Shown: positions 1-10,985, counted from the first letter of the stretch. The stretch: 64,000 nucleotides of DNA from Lucinisca nassula (GCA_963580285.1 OY757026.1:47113431-47177430); one strand, 5' to 3'. Numbers and translations: made by a program. The notes: generated by a model from the letters alone, not told the origin.

Positions 1-522
1 GAAACTGCCAGGTGACCCGTAATAAATAGTAATTTTAGGAGATAAAATTTTGTTTATGATGGGGTACCCTTTAAATCTAGTTTGATGCTGCAACTAATAG
101 TTTTTGTTTTAAACTCATACTCTGCTAAGGTATTATAGATGGTATATTAAAGGTCGAGCGGTCTGACCTCCATAGGAAAGGTGGTGAAAAATCAGGCTGA
201 TCAAACATTGCACCAACATCAGTTCTGTTTCTGTGCTTGGAAGACCACATTTCTTCCATTTGCAAAGCTTTCCACCAAGACCACCCCACCACAACACCTT
301 GCATCAGTGACATGGAGTAAGGGATCAGCTCAAGTCCCAGATGAGACCATAGTAATCAGAAAGTGTTTCAAAGTTAATGCAATGTTTGGGGAATTCCATT
401 TCATTTTACAAAACATTCATCAAATTATCCCCAAGTTCTACCAGGCTACAACAGCCTGATACAATTTATCACTTTTCATGTAGCTGATACTTTGGAATTT
501 CATGTTAATACTGCTTCACACT
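1..522. other. Unassigned sequence
   Basis: No recognisable gene or repeat family. The first 20 bases recur at 1067-1086 as a direct repeat; the only difference in the next few bases is a t/c change. The pair could mark the edges of an insertion or an old duplication. Confidence 0.4.
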
Positions 523-705
523 CAGTCAAACTGGCTGACTGGGTAGTTACTCACACTGGCTGAGTAGCTGGATTTCACGGCAAACCGGTCACACTGGATG
601 ACTGGATAGTTACTCACACTGGCTGAGTAGCTAGACTGACATTAACTGCAGACCAGTCACACTGGCTGACTGGATAGCTACTCACACTGGCTGAGTAGTT
701 CGACT
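523..705. repeat. Imperfect tandem repeat, about 65 bp x 3
   Basis: Three successive units begin near 531, 594 and 662. Each carries CTGGnTGACTGG, then TAGnTACTCACACTGGCTGA. The units differ by substitutions and small indels, so the array is old. The stretch 706-1380 holds no recognised feature apart from a tiny RepA 5' end fragment near 1222-1258. Confidence 0.8.
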
Positions 706-1384
706 GAGAATCAGCATTATCATGTTTTCCAGCCAAATGCAAGTATCGCCAACATGGCAAATGCGCTGTGCCAGCCGCACTGATCAGAGCAAGTGCCATG
801 TTTGTGAGCATATGATTCATTCTATCAGCAGCTACTGAAAAGTACGTCCCCCTGGTTCAGCATGGTCCGCATACCGCGTGGCCAGTGTCAGGCCCAGTAC
901 AGATGACACTGGTACACAGTCTGAACTAGGACTTCTGGGCCAATGACTGAGCTGGTCCCATTTAGCCAAAATATAAAAGGAATAAAGAGAGAGATAATAA
1001 AAGAAAACAGAGTACTTGTAGTTTTACTGACCCCTAAACATTATCTGTCATTAAGTCATACTTAATGAAACTGCCAGGTGACCCGTCATAAACCTATGTA
1101 AAACCAGTAGGCCCTGGTGCGGGGGCCTTTAATGGCCCAAGGGCTATAATTTGAACAAAAATATTGGTAAGACATTACATGAAAATTCGAAACTAGAATA
1201 TGTAAACAGCTCTGTTGCATCCCATCTATTTCTTCAAGCCGTGATGGGCAGGGTGGAAACCTTCCACTCTGGAAACAGTTTGTTTGCATTGGAGTTTCAA
1301 CGGCCCAGTCAACACTTTAGGTAATTTTTGAGCCAGTCAGTTTACCTATCCACACGTTCCTGGACAGTCTTATACTTAAGCAGT

Positions 1385-1575
1385 TAACCAGTACAGTGCA
1401 CATTCTTTTTCCAGAAATGGACAACTGACCTTCTTGAATCAGCGGAAGGGAGAGAATGACCGTAGAAAAGATATCATTATTAATCTTCACAAAACCATTG
1501 TCCCAAACACCAGTCAAACGCGCATCCGACTGAGCCACCGAGTCCGGCTCACTCTGGAAAAAAATCCAAATATAA
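1385..1575 (-). repeat. SINE-6 copy, tRNA-headed, degenerate
   Basis: Resembles 26868-27060 through shared blocks such as CTTCTTGAATCAGCG. Read on the minus strand the head near 1530-1570 contains TGGCTCAGTCGG, a pol III box A-like motif. No TSD was seen and the edges are approximate. Confidence 0.5.
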
Positions 1576-1599
1576 CGCTGCTCTCGCAAGCCCTCATCA

Positions 1600-1812
1600 T
1601 TAACCTTTAACCTGCTGAATATTCAATTAAGCCACACCCATTTCTGACTTTGAACCAATCAGATTACTTGATGCAATTTATTTCTATATATTCATAAACT
1701 GAATGTCAAACAGTGTAGATCCTGATCAGATGGCTTCTTCAGAAGCCATCTGATCTGGATCTACACTGTCTGCAAAGATAGGGCTTGTCGCCAACAGCAG
1801 GCTAAAGGTTAA
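1600..1812. mobile_element. piggyBac-type MITE with TTAA ends
   Basis: Bounded by TTAA on both sides with inverted ends TTAACCTTTAACCTGCTG (left) and TTAACCTTTAGCCTGCTG (right, reverse complement). The centre is a hairpin around 1709-1772 built on GATCAGATGGCTTC and its complement. TTAA duplication plus CCY-starting inverted repeats are hallmarks of the piggyBac superfamily. It is about 213 bp and noncoding, so it depends on a transposase elsewhere. A second copy in the opposite orientation lies at 6911-7123. Confidence 0.8.
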
Positions 1813-2060
1813 GGAAATCATATACCAAATTTGTTTGCATTCCAGCCAGTGGTTGAGGAGGATATAGTGTGACACATGGACAGACGGATAGAGGCGTTCA
1901 CAATATCCTCCAAACACTAAAAGCACGGGGATAAATAGCACAGGTAAGAGCTTGCAGGTAAACTTTAAAAGTTGACCCTGTATGTATGCCAATAGCTCTC
2001 CACTTGTTTTAGTAAGGCAAGCTAAACATATGAATCAACATTATAATCTATACGTTTTTG

Positions 2061-2322
2061 TTCGTTTAATTTGAGGTTTAATGTCTTTGTCAATGCTGTA
2101 TAGGTCGTTTGGGAGACATGGCTTGCAATTTTTTGGGACATTTACCCAACAGAGATGAAATGGCTGCTATATACAAATATGGTTTACATGCATGGACGGT
2201 CCGACACGCAACACTTCCAGGGCAGGTGTTTAAGAGCTAGAAGCTGTTTACCAGTACTCATGTTTGGTCAGTTTCAGCTCTGCATGGAAGCAACATGCAG
2301 CCCAATCTATTTCTTCAAGCAT
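2061..2322 (-). mobile_element. RepA SINE-like element, diverged copy
   Basis: Minus-orientation RepA: the reverse-complemented tail (TTTAATTTGAGGTTTAATGT) is on the left and the 5' end motif TATTTCTTCAAGC on the right. Strongly diverged, with internal deletions and no detectable TSD. Confidence 0.75.
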
Positions 2323-2587
2323 ATAACTGGTTATATGCAATAATTGTTTATTAGTGTTTGATGGCCCCATCAACATTTCTTTCATAATGGATCAGAGTCA
2401 AGTTTCCAAGATCAATCTAAGTGGAAGCAATTACTTCTTGAGGGTCACAGATCATGAGTAAAGTTTCTTGAGTATTTAACGAAACAAACTAAAAATCCGA
2501 AAAGTTTATCCACCTCGAGGCCTTGCTAAAAATTTTAACTCGTTTCAGGATCCATCCAAGAGTACAAAAGAAATGCAGGTGGAATGG

Positions 2588-2652
2588 CAAAAAGTGTAGA
2601 CCCTGATCAGACTGCTCCTTCAGTCTGATCTGGGTCTTCACTGCTTAGGCAT
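2588..2652. repeat. Hairpin core of GATCAGAC type
   Basis: Arms GTAGACCCTGATCAGACTG and CAGTCTGATCTGGGTCTTC form a near-perfect hairpin. It is the same core as in the piggyBac-type MITEs, but no TTAA ends were found here, so it is probably a truncated or diverged MITE. Confidence 0.6.
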
Positions 2653-2704
2653 GTCTGTCACATTTATTAGAATCATGTGGGTATGAGCCACAGATCAACC
2701 AAAA

Positions 2705-2932
2705 ATGATTTTTTCTTTCTTTGGTTTTACGGCCCTTTCAAGATTATTTCAATTATATCTAGCCGATCGTTAATCAGGTGGGCGAAAAACAGTACCCGGA
2801 GAAAAAACAGCTGATTTTCCATTGCAGAACTTTGCGTCTCACATGTGACCCGAGTCGGGCTCGAACCAAGGTAGTGAGAGACCCAATGATTAAGTATGAG
2901 TCTTATCGACTATGCCACAGAGGCCCATAAAA
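2705..2932 (-). mobile_element. SINE-3, tRNA-headed
   Basis: Minus orientation. Read 5'->3' on the minus strand it begins GGGCCTCTGTGGCATAGTCG (box A-like) and carries GGTTCGAGCCCGACTCGGG (box B-like). The body contains TTTTTCTCCGGGTACTG and the 3' end GGGCCGTAAAACC, followed by an A-rich tail. Fragments of the same family lie at 14058-14130 and 20328-20479. The tRNA-like head implies transcription by RNA polymerase III; mobilisation would need a LINE. Confidence 0.75.
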
Positions 2933-3170
2933 ACTATTTAACCACAACCTCTTTATAAAACTTAATGGGGTCCAATGCAGAAACCATGTTAGTTAAACAA
3001 CCGCGTTATATTCAAGCAAAAATGTATATATTATATAAAACAAGAGAGCCAGGATGCCCCTGAATCGCTCACCTGATATCAAGACATTACATACCTTCTG
3101 AAAGTCATGTGGGTGACCGCCATTCCATGAAGCGTAACTGTTGAACTTACATTACTATGAATGACTGATT

Positions 3171-3283
3171 TGTTTGTTTGTTTGATTGAGGTTTAACGTC
3201 CCCGTCAACACTGTGAAGGTCATTTTCGAGACGTTGCTTCCAATTTTGTGCGACTTTTTACCCTACATTGAAATGAAACTAGA
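3171..3283 (-). mobile_element. RepA fragment (3' half)
   Basis: TTTGTTTGATTGAGGTTTAACGTCCCC and following sequence match the RepA tail in minus orientation; the copy breaks off after about 110 bp inside the tandem-repeat element. Confidence 0.7.
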
Positions 3284-3665
3284 ATTTGTTTTTCTAAAAA
3301 AACACAGATGTCTCCCCCGTTTTTGACTGCTAAGTATAACCTTGACATTGGAGGTATTGAGCTGGGTCTTGTGTGCAACACATCATCTAATGAAGATGAA
3401 CATTTCTGCATAGTAACTTTAAAAATGTTCATAGAAAAATAAAAAAGTTATTGGCCGTAAACAAAAAAAGCACTTTTTTACCTTTGACCTCTAAGTATGG
3501 CCTTGACTTTTGCGGTACAACACATCGTCTCATGATGGTTAACATTTCTGCCAAGTAATTTCATAATCCATCAAAGAATAAGGAAGTTATTGACTGTCCT
3601 TATTTTTACCTTTGACCTCTAGGTATGACCTTGACATTGGAGGTATGGACCTTGGTCTTGCACAT

Positions 3666-5215
3666 GACTCATGGTCCAACTTTAAAGCCTCTAGCTCCAA
3701 CAGTTTTTGAGATATCTTGCTGACAAGATTTTATTAAAAAAAATTCAAAGAGCAATAACTCTTGAAAGGGGCATAATCCGGATGAGAAAAAAATATGTGT
3801 CAGCTTATTTTCCATTAGGAATGCATATATATGAAATTTCAAAACCATAGCATACACAGTTCTAAAGTTATGCTATGCATCACTTTTAGGATTCATTACA
3901 ATGGGCACAAATTACCAAAATGACAAAGGGCCATAACTCGCAAAGTATTTTTCGGAATTTTGTCAAAAGTTAATCAGTTCATATACTCATCACCACCAAT
4001 ATACTCAACAACTTTCAAGGCTCTAGCTCCAATAGTGTTTGAGATATTTTGCTGACAAGATTTTATTAAAAAAATTTCAAAGGGCAATAACTCTTGAAAG
4101 GGGCATAATCCGGGCGAGAAAAAAAATGCGCGTCAGCTAATTTTTCATGAGGAACCCATATATGAAATTTCAAAACCCTAGCATACACGGTTCTAAAGTT
4201 GTGCTATGCATCACTTTTAGCATGCATTACAATGGGCACAAATTACCAAAATGACAAAGGGCCATAACTCACAAAGTGTTTTTTGGAATTTTGTCAAAAG
4301 TTAATCAGTTCATCGACTCATCACCACCAATATATTCACCAACTTTCAAGCCTCTAGCTCCAATAGTTTTTGAGATATCTTGCTGACAAGATTTTATTAA
4401 AAAAAATTCAAAGGGCAATAACTCTTGAAAGGGGCATAATCCTGACGAGAAAAAAAATACGCGTCAGCTTATTTTCCATCAGAAATGCATATATGAAATT
4501 TCAAAATTATAGCATACACCGTTCTAAAGTTATGCTATGCATCACTTTTAGCATACATTACAATGGGCACAAATTACCAAAATGACAAAGGGCCATAACT
4601 CACAAAGTATTTTACGGAATTTTGTCATAAGTTAATCAGTGCATCTACTCATCACCAACAATCTATTCACCAACTTTCAAGGCTCTAGCTCCAATAGTTT
4701 TTGAGATATCGTGCTGACAAGATTTTATTAAAAAAATTTCTAAGGGCAATAACTCTTGAAAGGGGCATATTCCGGACGAGAAAAAAAATACGTGTCAGCT
4801 AATTTTCCATGAGGAATCCATATATGAAATTTCAAAACCCTAGCATACATGGTTCTAAAGTTATGCTATGCATCACTTTTAGCATACATTACAATGGGCA
4901 CAAATTACCAAAATGACAAAGGGCCATAACTCACAAAGTATTTTTCGGAATTTTGTCAAAAGTTAATCAGTTCATCTACTCATCACCATCAATATAATAA
5001 CCAACTTTCAAGGCTCTAGCTCCAATAGTTTTTGAGATATCTTGCTGACAAGATTTTATTAAAAAAAAAAATTCAAAGGGCAATAACTCTTGAAAGGGGC
5101 ATAATCCGGACGAGAAAAAAAAATACGCGTCAGCTAATTTTCCATGAGGAATCCATATATGAAATTTCAAAACCCTAGCATACACGGTTCTTTAGTTATG
5201 CTATGCATCAAAAGC
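3666..5215. repeat. Tandem array, about 332-bp unit x ~5
   Basis: The marker TTTGAGATATCTTGCTGACA recurs near 3700, 4030, 4363, 4695 and 5026, spacing about 332 bp. Units also share GCAATAACTCTTGAAAGGGG and GGGCCATAACTC. The units appear highly similar, differing by single substitutions and A-run lengths. The last unit is truncated and joins GGACGGACGAACGAACC. Short ORFs here are only open frames within the repeat. Confidence 0.9.
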
Positions 5216-5289
5216 GTAATGGACGGACGAACGAACCAGAACCAATATGCCCCTCAAACTTTTTCAAAGTTGGGGGCATAATATGAAAA

Positions 5290-6120
5290 TTATTGACAGA
5301 ACACAAAAAAGGCCCTTTTTTACCTTTAACCTCTATGTATGACCTTGACCTTTCAGGTATTAAACTGGATCATGCGTGCAACACATCTCATGGTGGTTAA
5401 CATTTCTGCCTAGCAATTTCAAAATCCATCTAAAAATAAGAAAGTTATTGACCAAACACGAAAAAAGGCCCCTTTTTTACCTTTGACCTCTTTGTATGAC
5501 CTTGACATTTTAGGTACCAAACTGAATCATGCATGCAACACATTGTCCCATGATAGTTAACATGTTTGCCAAGTAACTTCAAATTCTATTTAAAAATAGG
5601 CAAGTTATTGACAAAACCCGAAAAAAGGCCCCTTTTTTTACCTTTGACCTCTAAGTATGACCTTGACCTTTGAGGTAACAACCTGGGTCATGCGCGCAAC
5701 ACATCGCCTTATATTGGTTCACATTTCTGCCATGTGATTTCAAAATCCATCTCAAAATAAGAAAGTTATTGACCAAATACGAAAAAAGGCCCCTTTTTTA
5801 CCTTTGACCTCTAAGTATGACCTTGACCTTTGAGGTACCGACCTGCCTCATGCGCACCACACATCGTCTTATGGTTGTTAATAATTATGCCAAGTAATTT
5901 TAAAATCCATCTCAAAATAAGAAAGTTATTGACCAAATACGAAAAAAAGGCCCCTTTTTTGACCTTTGACCTCTAAGTATGACCTTGACCTTTGAGGTAC
6001 CGACCTGCCTCATGCGCACCACACATCGTCTTATGGTTGTTAATATTTCTGCCAAGTAATTTTAAAATCCATCAAAAAATAAGAAAGTTATTGACGGGAC
6101 ACGATTTGCCCATACATATA
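5290..6120. repeat. Tandem array, about 158-bp unit x ~5
   Basis: TTTGACCTCTAAGTATGACC recurs near 5327 (variant), 5483, 5641, 5802 and 5965. Each unit ends with AAGAAAGTTATTGACC and an A-run before GGCCCC. Two diverged units precede the 332-bp array at about 3480-3660, so the larger array looks inserted in or expanded inside the smaller one. Confidence 0.9.
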
Positions 6121-6589
6121 TACATACCAACGAACTTCCAAGGGAGATAATTCAAAAAGTATAAACGTGAGAGTTATGGTTCTTGCGCACTGCACGTCGT
6201 CTAATGCTGATTAATATTTATACGAAGTTTCGTGACGATAGCTCTAACGGTTTTCAAGTTACAGAGCGGACACGAAAGTGTGACAGACGGACGGACGTTC
6301 TAACAAATCTGGTTTATGGGCTTTTCCCATTATAAACTCCCATAGAGAAATTAAGCTCCTAAGCCGAAAAATAGCCCCTAAGCAGTAAGGTTTATGAGTT
6401 TATAGTGTTAACTTAACGGAATAAACCCATAAGGTTGGACAAAATATAACCCCTAACACTTATATGTTGGCCCGGACAGACGGACGGACGCACGGAAGAA
6501 CGGACAGGGGCAACGCTATATGCCCTTTCCACCATTCTTCGAATGGCGGGGGCATAAAAAGAATATCTGTATCACATTTTTTCTTGGTC

Positions 6590-7470
6590 AACCATGGTCA
6601 CCATTGTTGTCACCATGGTCACCCATGGTCGTTGGTGGTTTGAAAGAGGGTAAAAATTACTACTATGGTTCACCATTGTTTATCATGGTCTCTGCCAGGG
6701 TCAACATTGAAGTTTCAGTAGTCTCCCTTGAAATTTATAATTTATATTTGTTATTCTTTTGAAATTTACATTTATTTATCTATATTATGTAGGAATTATA
6801 ATTATTTGAATTAATTACTTATTCATATTTATGTAGACAAGAATGCTTGCAATAAATGTCATCTAGCTTGCCACCTTTACAGAACTTTTGTACCAACACG
6901 TTGATTACCATTAACCCTTGTCCTGCTAATCCCGGATATGCCTTATCTTTGAAACAATGTAGATCCAGATCAGATGGCTTCTCACGAAGCCATCTGATCA
7001 GGATCTACATTGTTTGCCATTCAGATTGTGAATTTGTTGCAATAATTTGCATCAAGTAATCTGATTGGTTGATAATCGGTAGTGGGTGTGGCATATATAA
7101 ATATTCAGCAGAACAAGGGTTAAGAGATGATTTTCAAGAGTGTTATTACAAGAATGTATGGCACAAATATAAAATTTAAAATATTTGTTCTTATGTCTAC
7201 GTAGTAGGCTGATGTATGTCATTAAATATAAACTGATAAATGACATTGCATCCTGAACTGGAATAATACAATCATATGGTTTGGAAAAAAGCTATATATT
7301 TAGTGCTGCCAATGGCTTTTTTATAATAACACCATTGTCAAACATGGTTCACCATGGGCAAAGACCATGGTGTTCATGGTCACCTTAGACCATAGCCTAT
7401 GACCATGGGCAGCCATTTTACAAAACATGGTCAACCATGGTTTTCCATGGTTGTATGACCTATTCCAATA
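6590..7470. repeat. CCATGGTC-rich low-complexity repeats
   Basis: Clusters at 6590-6690 and 7320-7470 are built from CCATGGTCACC, TCACCATGG and GACCATGG in both orientations, giving many overlapping short palindromes. They flank a piggyBac-type MITE. No gene is visible. Confidence 0.6.
6911..7123. mobile_element. piggyBac-type MITE with TTAA ends
   Basis: Starts TTAACCCTTGTCCTGCT and ends AGCAGAACAAGGGTTAA: TTAA duplications with inverted CCCTTG ends. The central hairpin around 6958-7012 uses GATCAGATGGCTTC arms. It is the inverted relative of 1600-1812, sharing CCAATCAGATTACTTGATGC in the subterminal part. Confidence 0.85.
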
Positions 7471-7479
7471 TCCCCTGTG

Positions 7480-7850
7480 AAAAAAGTTCAAGAACTTGAA
7501 GTTTGTTCTTGAACTCTTCAAGAACTTCAAGAACTGTTCTTGAACTTATTGAACGTAGTTTGTTGATCTTTTTCAATTCTTGAACTATTGTTCTTGAAGA
7601 GATGAACTTCTAGAACCTGGGTTCTTGAACTTGAAAAGTTCTTGAACTTGCATTTTAAATTATGAAAAAAGTTCAAGAACTTGAAATGTGTTATTGAACA
7701 CTTCAAGAAATTCAAGAACTGTTCTTGAACTTATTGAACAAAGTCCATGGATCTTTTTTGGTTCTTGAACTATTGTTCTTGAAGAGATGAAGTTCTAGAA
7801 CAAGGGTTCTTGAACTTGCAAAGTTCTCAAACTTGCATTCTAGATATTTA
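7480..7850. repeat. Palindromic GTTCTTGAAC repeats, ~185-bp unit x 2
   Basis: Two diverged units (about 7480-7665 and 7665-7850) share AAAAAAGTTCAAGAACTTGA, GAACTGTTCTTGAACTTATT and GTTCTTGAAGAGATGA. Each unit is saturated with TTCnnGAA palindromes. The stretch 7860-8500 after it is AT-rich with no recognised feature. Confidence 0.8.
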
Positions 7851-8504
7851 AGTATGAAACTTCTATCGTTCAGCTTTACATAACATTTTAAATACTAAAC
7901 TTTAGTTATTTAGCTTTACATAAACTGTCCAATCAAAAGCCATGTTTTATATAGTACATTCAGACATCAGAAAGAGTGGGAAAATAGAGCTAAATCAGGA
8001 TTTTTTATGCATTTTAATGTCTTGAAATAAATTGCATGACGAGATACACTGCACCTTACAAGACATATTTGTTATCTACCACTAAATACACTAAAGCATG
8101 CTAAAGTCAGAAAAACATGGATTATTTATTGTGTAATGGAATGTGTCAGGATTCAGAGGTAAAATCATCAAATTTTCTACTAAATTACATGTATACTATG
8201 CATTATTTTGGAAAACCTATCTGACCTGTAAGTTTTTAATAATGTTCATTTATTTGCTGATATTAATGATTTTCTATGTTAAACTTTATTATGATTTTCT
8301 GTTATTTCAATGCTAAAATGGCAGTTATTGTTTAAAAGAATGCACATACAAGAAACAATTCCTTGTGCGCTACTCTGGAAAAGGTAGAGATTATGTTACA
8401 GAAAAGTAGTATAGGAGATTATTGGAGAAATATTGCCGGGGGTCAGTGTGAGAATTAAATATGTGCACTACGAGCATTAGGACATATTCAGGAAATGGTT
8501 CAAG

Positions 8505-8965
8505 ATTTTTATTAGGTTCAAGAACTGTTCTAGAACAAGTTCATGAACAGTCCATGATCTCTTTGTAAGGTTAAAGAACTGTTCTAGAACAAGTTCTTGA
8601 ACTGTCCATGACCTCTAAATGGCTGGTTCTGGAACTCTTCGTTCATGAACCAGTTCAAAGTATTTTTCTTTAAAAGTTTCATTAACTAAATTTCTCGAAC
8701 TGTAAAGAACTAGTTCAAGAACTTGGGAGTTCTAGAACCGGCCATTTAAACTTCATGAACCATTCAAGAACTTTCTAGAAAAGTTCTTGACAATTTAACA
8801 GGGACTGCACATGCATTATCTAGAACAAATTCTGGAATAGTTCCAGAACAAATTCTAGAATATGTTCTAGAACTTAGTACTAGAACGGCCATTTAATGTT
8901 CAAGAACAATTCTAGAACTAGTTCCAGAATTGTTCCAGAATCATTTCTTGAATTCCTCACAGAGT
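8505..8965. repeat. Dense TTCnnGAA palindrome field
   Basis: More than fifteen copies of TTCTAGAA, TTCTTGAA, TTCCAGAA and variants, many closely spaced in 8815-8955. It resembles the 7480-7850 repeat in theme but has no clear unit length. The pattern looks like heat-shock-element half sites, although the gaps between palindromes are often 3-4 nt rather than the canonical 2. Confidence 0.7.
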
Positions 8966-9067
8966 AAATTAGAATTCCATGATAGTTGGTGGTCACCTGA
9001 CCATTTTCGCCTGGGGCTAAACACTAGATGCTGGGTTCAACTCTGTGCCCCAAACTCTGGTACATCG

Positions 9068-9180
9068 AGTGATCAGAATTGTTACTGGTGACACATCAAA
9101 TGACATTCATACACCAGGACATAAGGCCACATTCCTGGTGTATTAATGTCATTCGAGTCATTTTGACGTATCACCAGCAA
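9068..9180. repeat. Imperfect palindrome, CACCAGGA type
   Basis: TTACTGGTGACACATCAAAT on the left pairs loosely with the right part, which ends TGACGTATCACCAGCAAG; CACCAGGA and TCCTGGTG form the inner stem. Related text (GTTACTGGCGGCACATCAAA) occurs near 42900. Probably a small MITE. Confidence 0.5.
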
Positions 9181-9238
9181 GTCTTTAACCTTCAATTATG
9201 AACCCCCTTTGGTTCGAGCTAGGGACAAATTTCCCATT

Positions 9239-9528
9239 TTGTTTTGTTTGACTTATGGTTTTACGTCCCTGTCAACACGGTTTATATGTCATTTTGGAGA
9301 TGTTGCTTCCAATTTTGTGGGACTTTTACATGGAGGTGAAATGACATCTCAAGCCTGTCGCCCAATAAAACCAATAGGGTTTATAAGCATGGACTTGCGC
9401 AGCAATGCCTAGGCAGGCTTAGATTCTCTAAGCGGTTTACCAGTACTTGTGTGCAGTCCATTTCAGCTCTGCGTGGAAGCATCATGCAGCCCATCTATTT
9501 CTTCAACCCTGATGGGTGGAGGCCCTGG
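9239..9528 (-). mobile_element. RepA SINE-like element
   Basis: Near full-length minus-orientation copy: reverse-complemented tail near 9239, GACTTTTACATGGAGG in the middle and the TATTTCTTCAACCCTGATGG 5' end at the right. The tail region is diverged (GGTTTTACGTCCC) and no TSD is recognisable. Confidence 0.8.
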
Positions 9529-9615
9529 TGTTTGAATGTCATTTGGCCAGTAACAATTCTGATTCAGATTCTGAGAGGAGCTTTTTCTCTTCTTTCTCCT
9601 ATTACTGCTGCTCTC

Positions 9616-9995
9616 TAAGGCTGACCGATTAATCATTTAATCGATCGATAAATTCTACAAAAATGATTATCATTTCTGATTTGCTTTTAATCCATTGCTT
9701 AATACGTACAATTTACTACACAAAGTGATGCCTAAAATAGCTGGATGAGTGGCAAACAGTGCAGACCCTGATGAGACGCCGCATTATGCGGCATCTCATC
9801 TGGGTCTACACTGTTTGCTCGGGCCTGTCTGTTCAAATATACATATGGTAAAGTGCAACATATGGTAAGAGTCATGCCCAGACAGAAAGCCAGACAGGTA
9901 AAATAATGACAAAAACCTTAGCGATTAATTGATTATCGATCGCAATGACAGGACTGATAATCGATTATCTTTTCAGCTCCAATTAGCCAGCCCTA
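9616..9995. mobile_element. hAT-like MITE with 8-bp TSD
   Basis: CTGCTCTC occurs immediately outside both ends (9608-9615 and 9996-10003), an 8-bp duplication. The ends are TAAGGCTGAC and, in reverse complement, TAGGGCTGGC. An 8-bp TSD with a TAGGGCTG-type end fits the hAT superfamily. The interior holds inverted AT-rich blocks (ATCGATCGATAA and its relative) and a nested hairpin core at 9757-9823. No coding capacity. Confidence 0.7.
9757..9823. repeat. Hairpin core of GATGAGACGCCGC type
   Basis: GCAAACAGTGCAGACCCTGA and the right arm ending CTACACTGTTTGC pair across a short loop (GCCGCATTATGCGGC). It belongs to the widespread 60-70-bp hairpin set and sits inside the hAT-like MITE. Confidence 0.75.
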
Positions 9996-10579
9996 CTGCT
10001 CTCCACATCTGAGTATGGAGAGCAGGATTTCCTGGGTGGTCATTACGAAAACAGGCCTATACAATTATAGTGTAAATTTTGGAAGTGGCTAGACGACCGG
10101 ATCCGGTCGTCTAGCCTCTGAGTCTAGAACGCCGGACCCGGCATTCTAGACCTAGCGGCTAGAAGACCGGGTCCGGTCGTCTAGCCATCCTCCCGTTGCC
10201 AGGCTAGAATGCCGGCAATAGAATATTTGATAACTATAATCAACAAGGTAGCCTAAACTGAATTAGAAAGGAACATTTACCTGTCACAAATTATCCCCCA
10301 TTTTGAAGCTACGATAGATTACTGTTGATTGTGTTTTAAGTATATCTACAACTGCAATCAGGCAATATCATGAATATCGGCGAACAATATAACGACAACT
10401 GCTTAAATTTGACCATCGTTTTATTTATTTATTTATTTTCAAAATTAGAATCCAATTTGCGGTGTCAAAAAATCACAATGGTAAATCACATGCAGTTATG
10501 TAGGTTTTGATTCCTCCTCCCCTCCCCCTACCCCACCACGCCGGCCAGGAAGACTAAATTTAAAATTTAGTGCATGTGC

Positions 10580-10720
10580 TAGTTCAAATTTTTTCTTATT
10601 TCTGCTCCAAAACATAGATTGTGTGTCCTCGTTAGAACCGCTTCGTTGAGGGAGACGGTTGTAACGAGCACACACAATCTATGATTTGAACAGAAATAAG
10701 AAAAATATAATATTATCTGC
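10580..10720. mobile_element. MITE-B core, inside the Mutator-like element
   Basis: TTCTTATTTCTGCTCCAAAA and its complement bracket an inverted pair, ACATAGATTGTGTGTCCTCG and its mirror. The CGTTAGAACCGCTTCGTTGA centre matches other MITE-B copies. The family's outer ends are missing. Confidence 0.65.
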
Positions 10721-10902
10721 TGATAAATGCCACTTCTAGAGCCAGGAAAGATAACATTATATTACTTAGGTTTGCTATCCTATCGTTACGCTACCCTCGA
10801 TACAAATGATTATAAATGATGCGTCAGAAATATTAATGCCCATTTCATGGGAGTACTATAGGGTACATCCAAAAGCATTCACTAATATATCTGTTTGATC
10901 TT

Positions 10903-10985
10903 AACCCATTTATGCCTGGCGTCCTAATAATGGGACCTTGGCAAACGATGCAGGCCCAGATCAGACGCCGCAGAACGCAGAAAAT
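10903..10985 (+). mobile_element. Half of a piggyBac-type MITE
   Basis: Starts TTAACCCATTTATGCCTGGC and runs into the hairpin arm GCCCAGATCAGACGCCGCAG, then stops. Only the left half is present. Confidence 0.6.

Larger units (their letters stand above)
3042..6556. mobile_element. Tandem-repeat-cored element(s), pearl-like
   Basis: A composite beginning with a CAAGAGAGCCAGGATGCCCC end and finishing in GACGGACGGACG microsatellite plus a GGCGGGGGCATAAAA end that folds back on CTATATGCCCTTTCC. A similar internal end (CAAAGTTGGGGGCATAATA) sits at 5262-5282. It contains two separate tandem arrays and a RepA fragment. A microsatellite next to a tandem core with hairpin ends is the layout described for bivalve 'pearl' elements, thought to be non-autonomous and perhaps Helitron-related. 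At 6296-6472 the microsatellite is interrupted by AT-rich DNA carrying inverted GGTTTATGGG motifs. No ORF of note. Confidence 0.6.

Noticed and set aside
3666..5215. CRISPR-like regular repeat
   Set aside because: The repeat unit is contiguous (332 bp) with no unique spacers, and the setting is eukaryotic.
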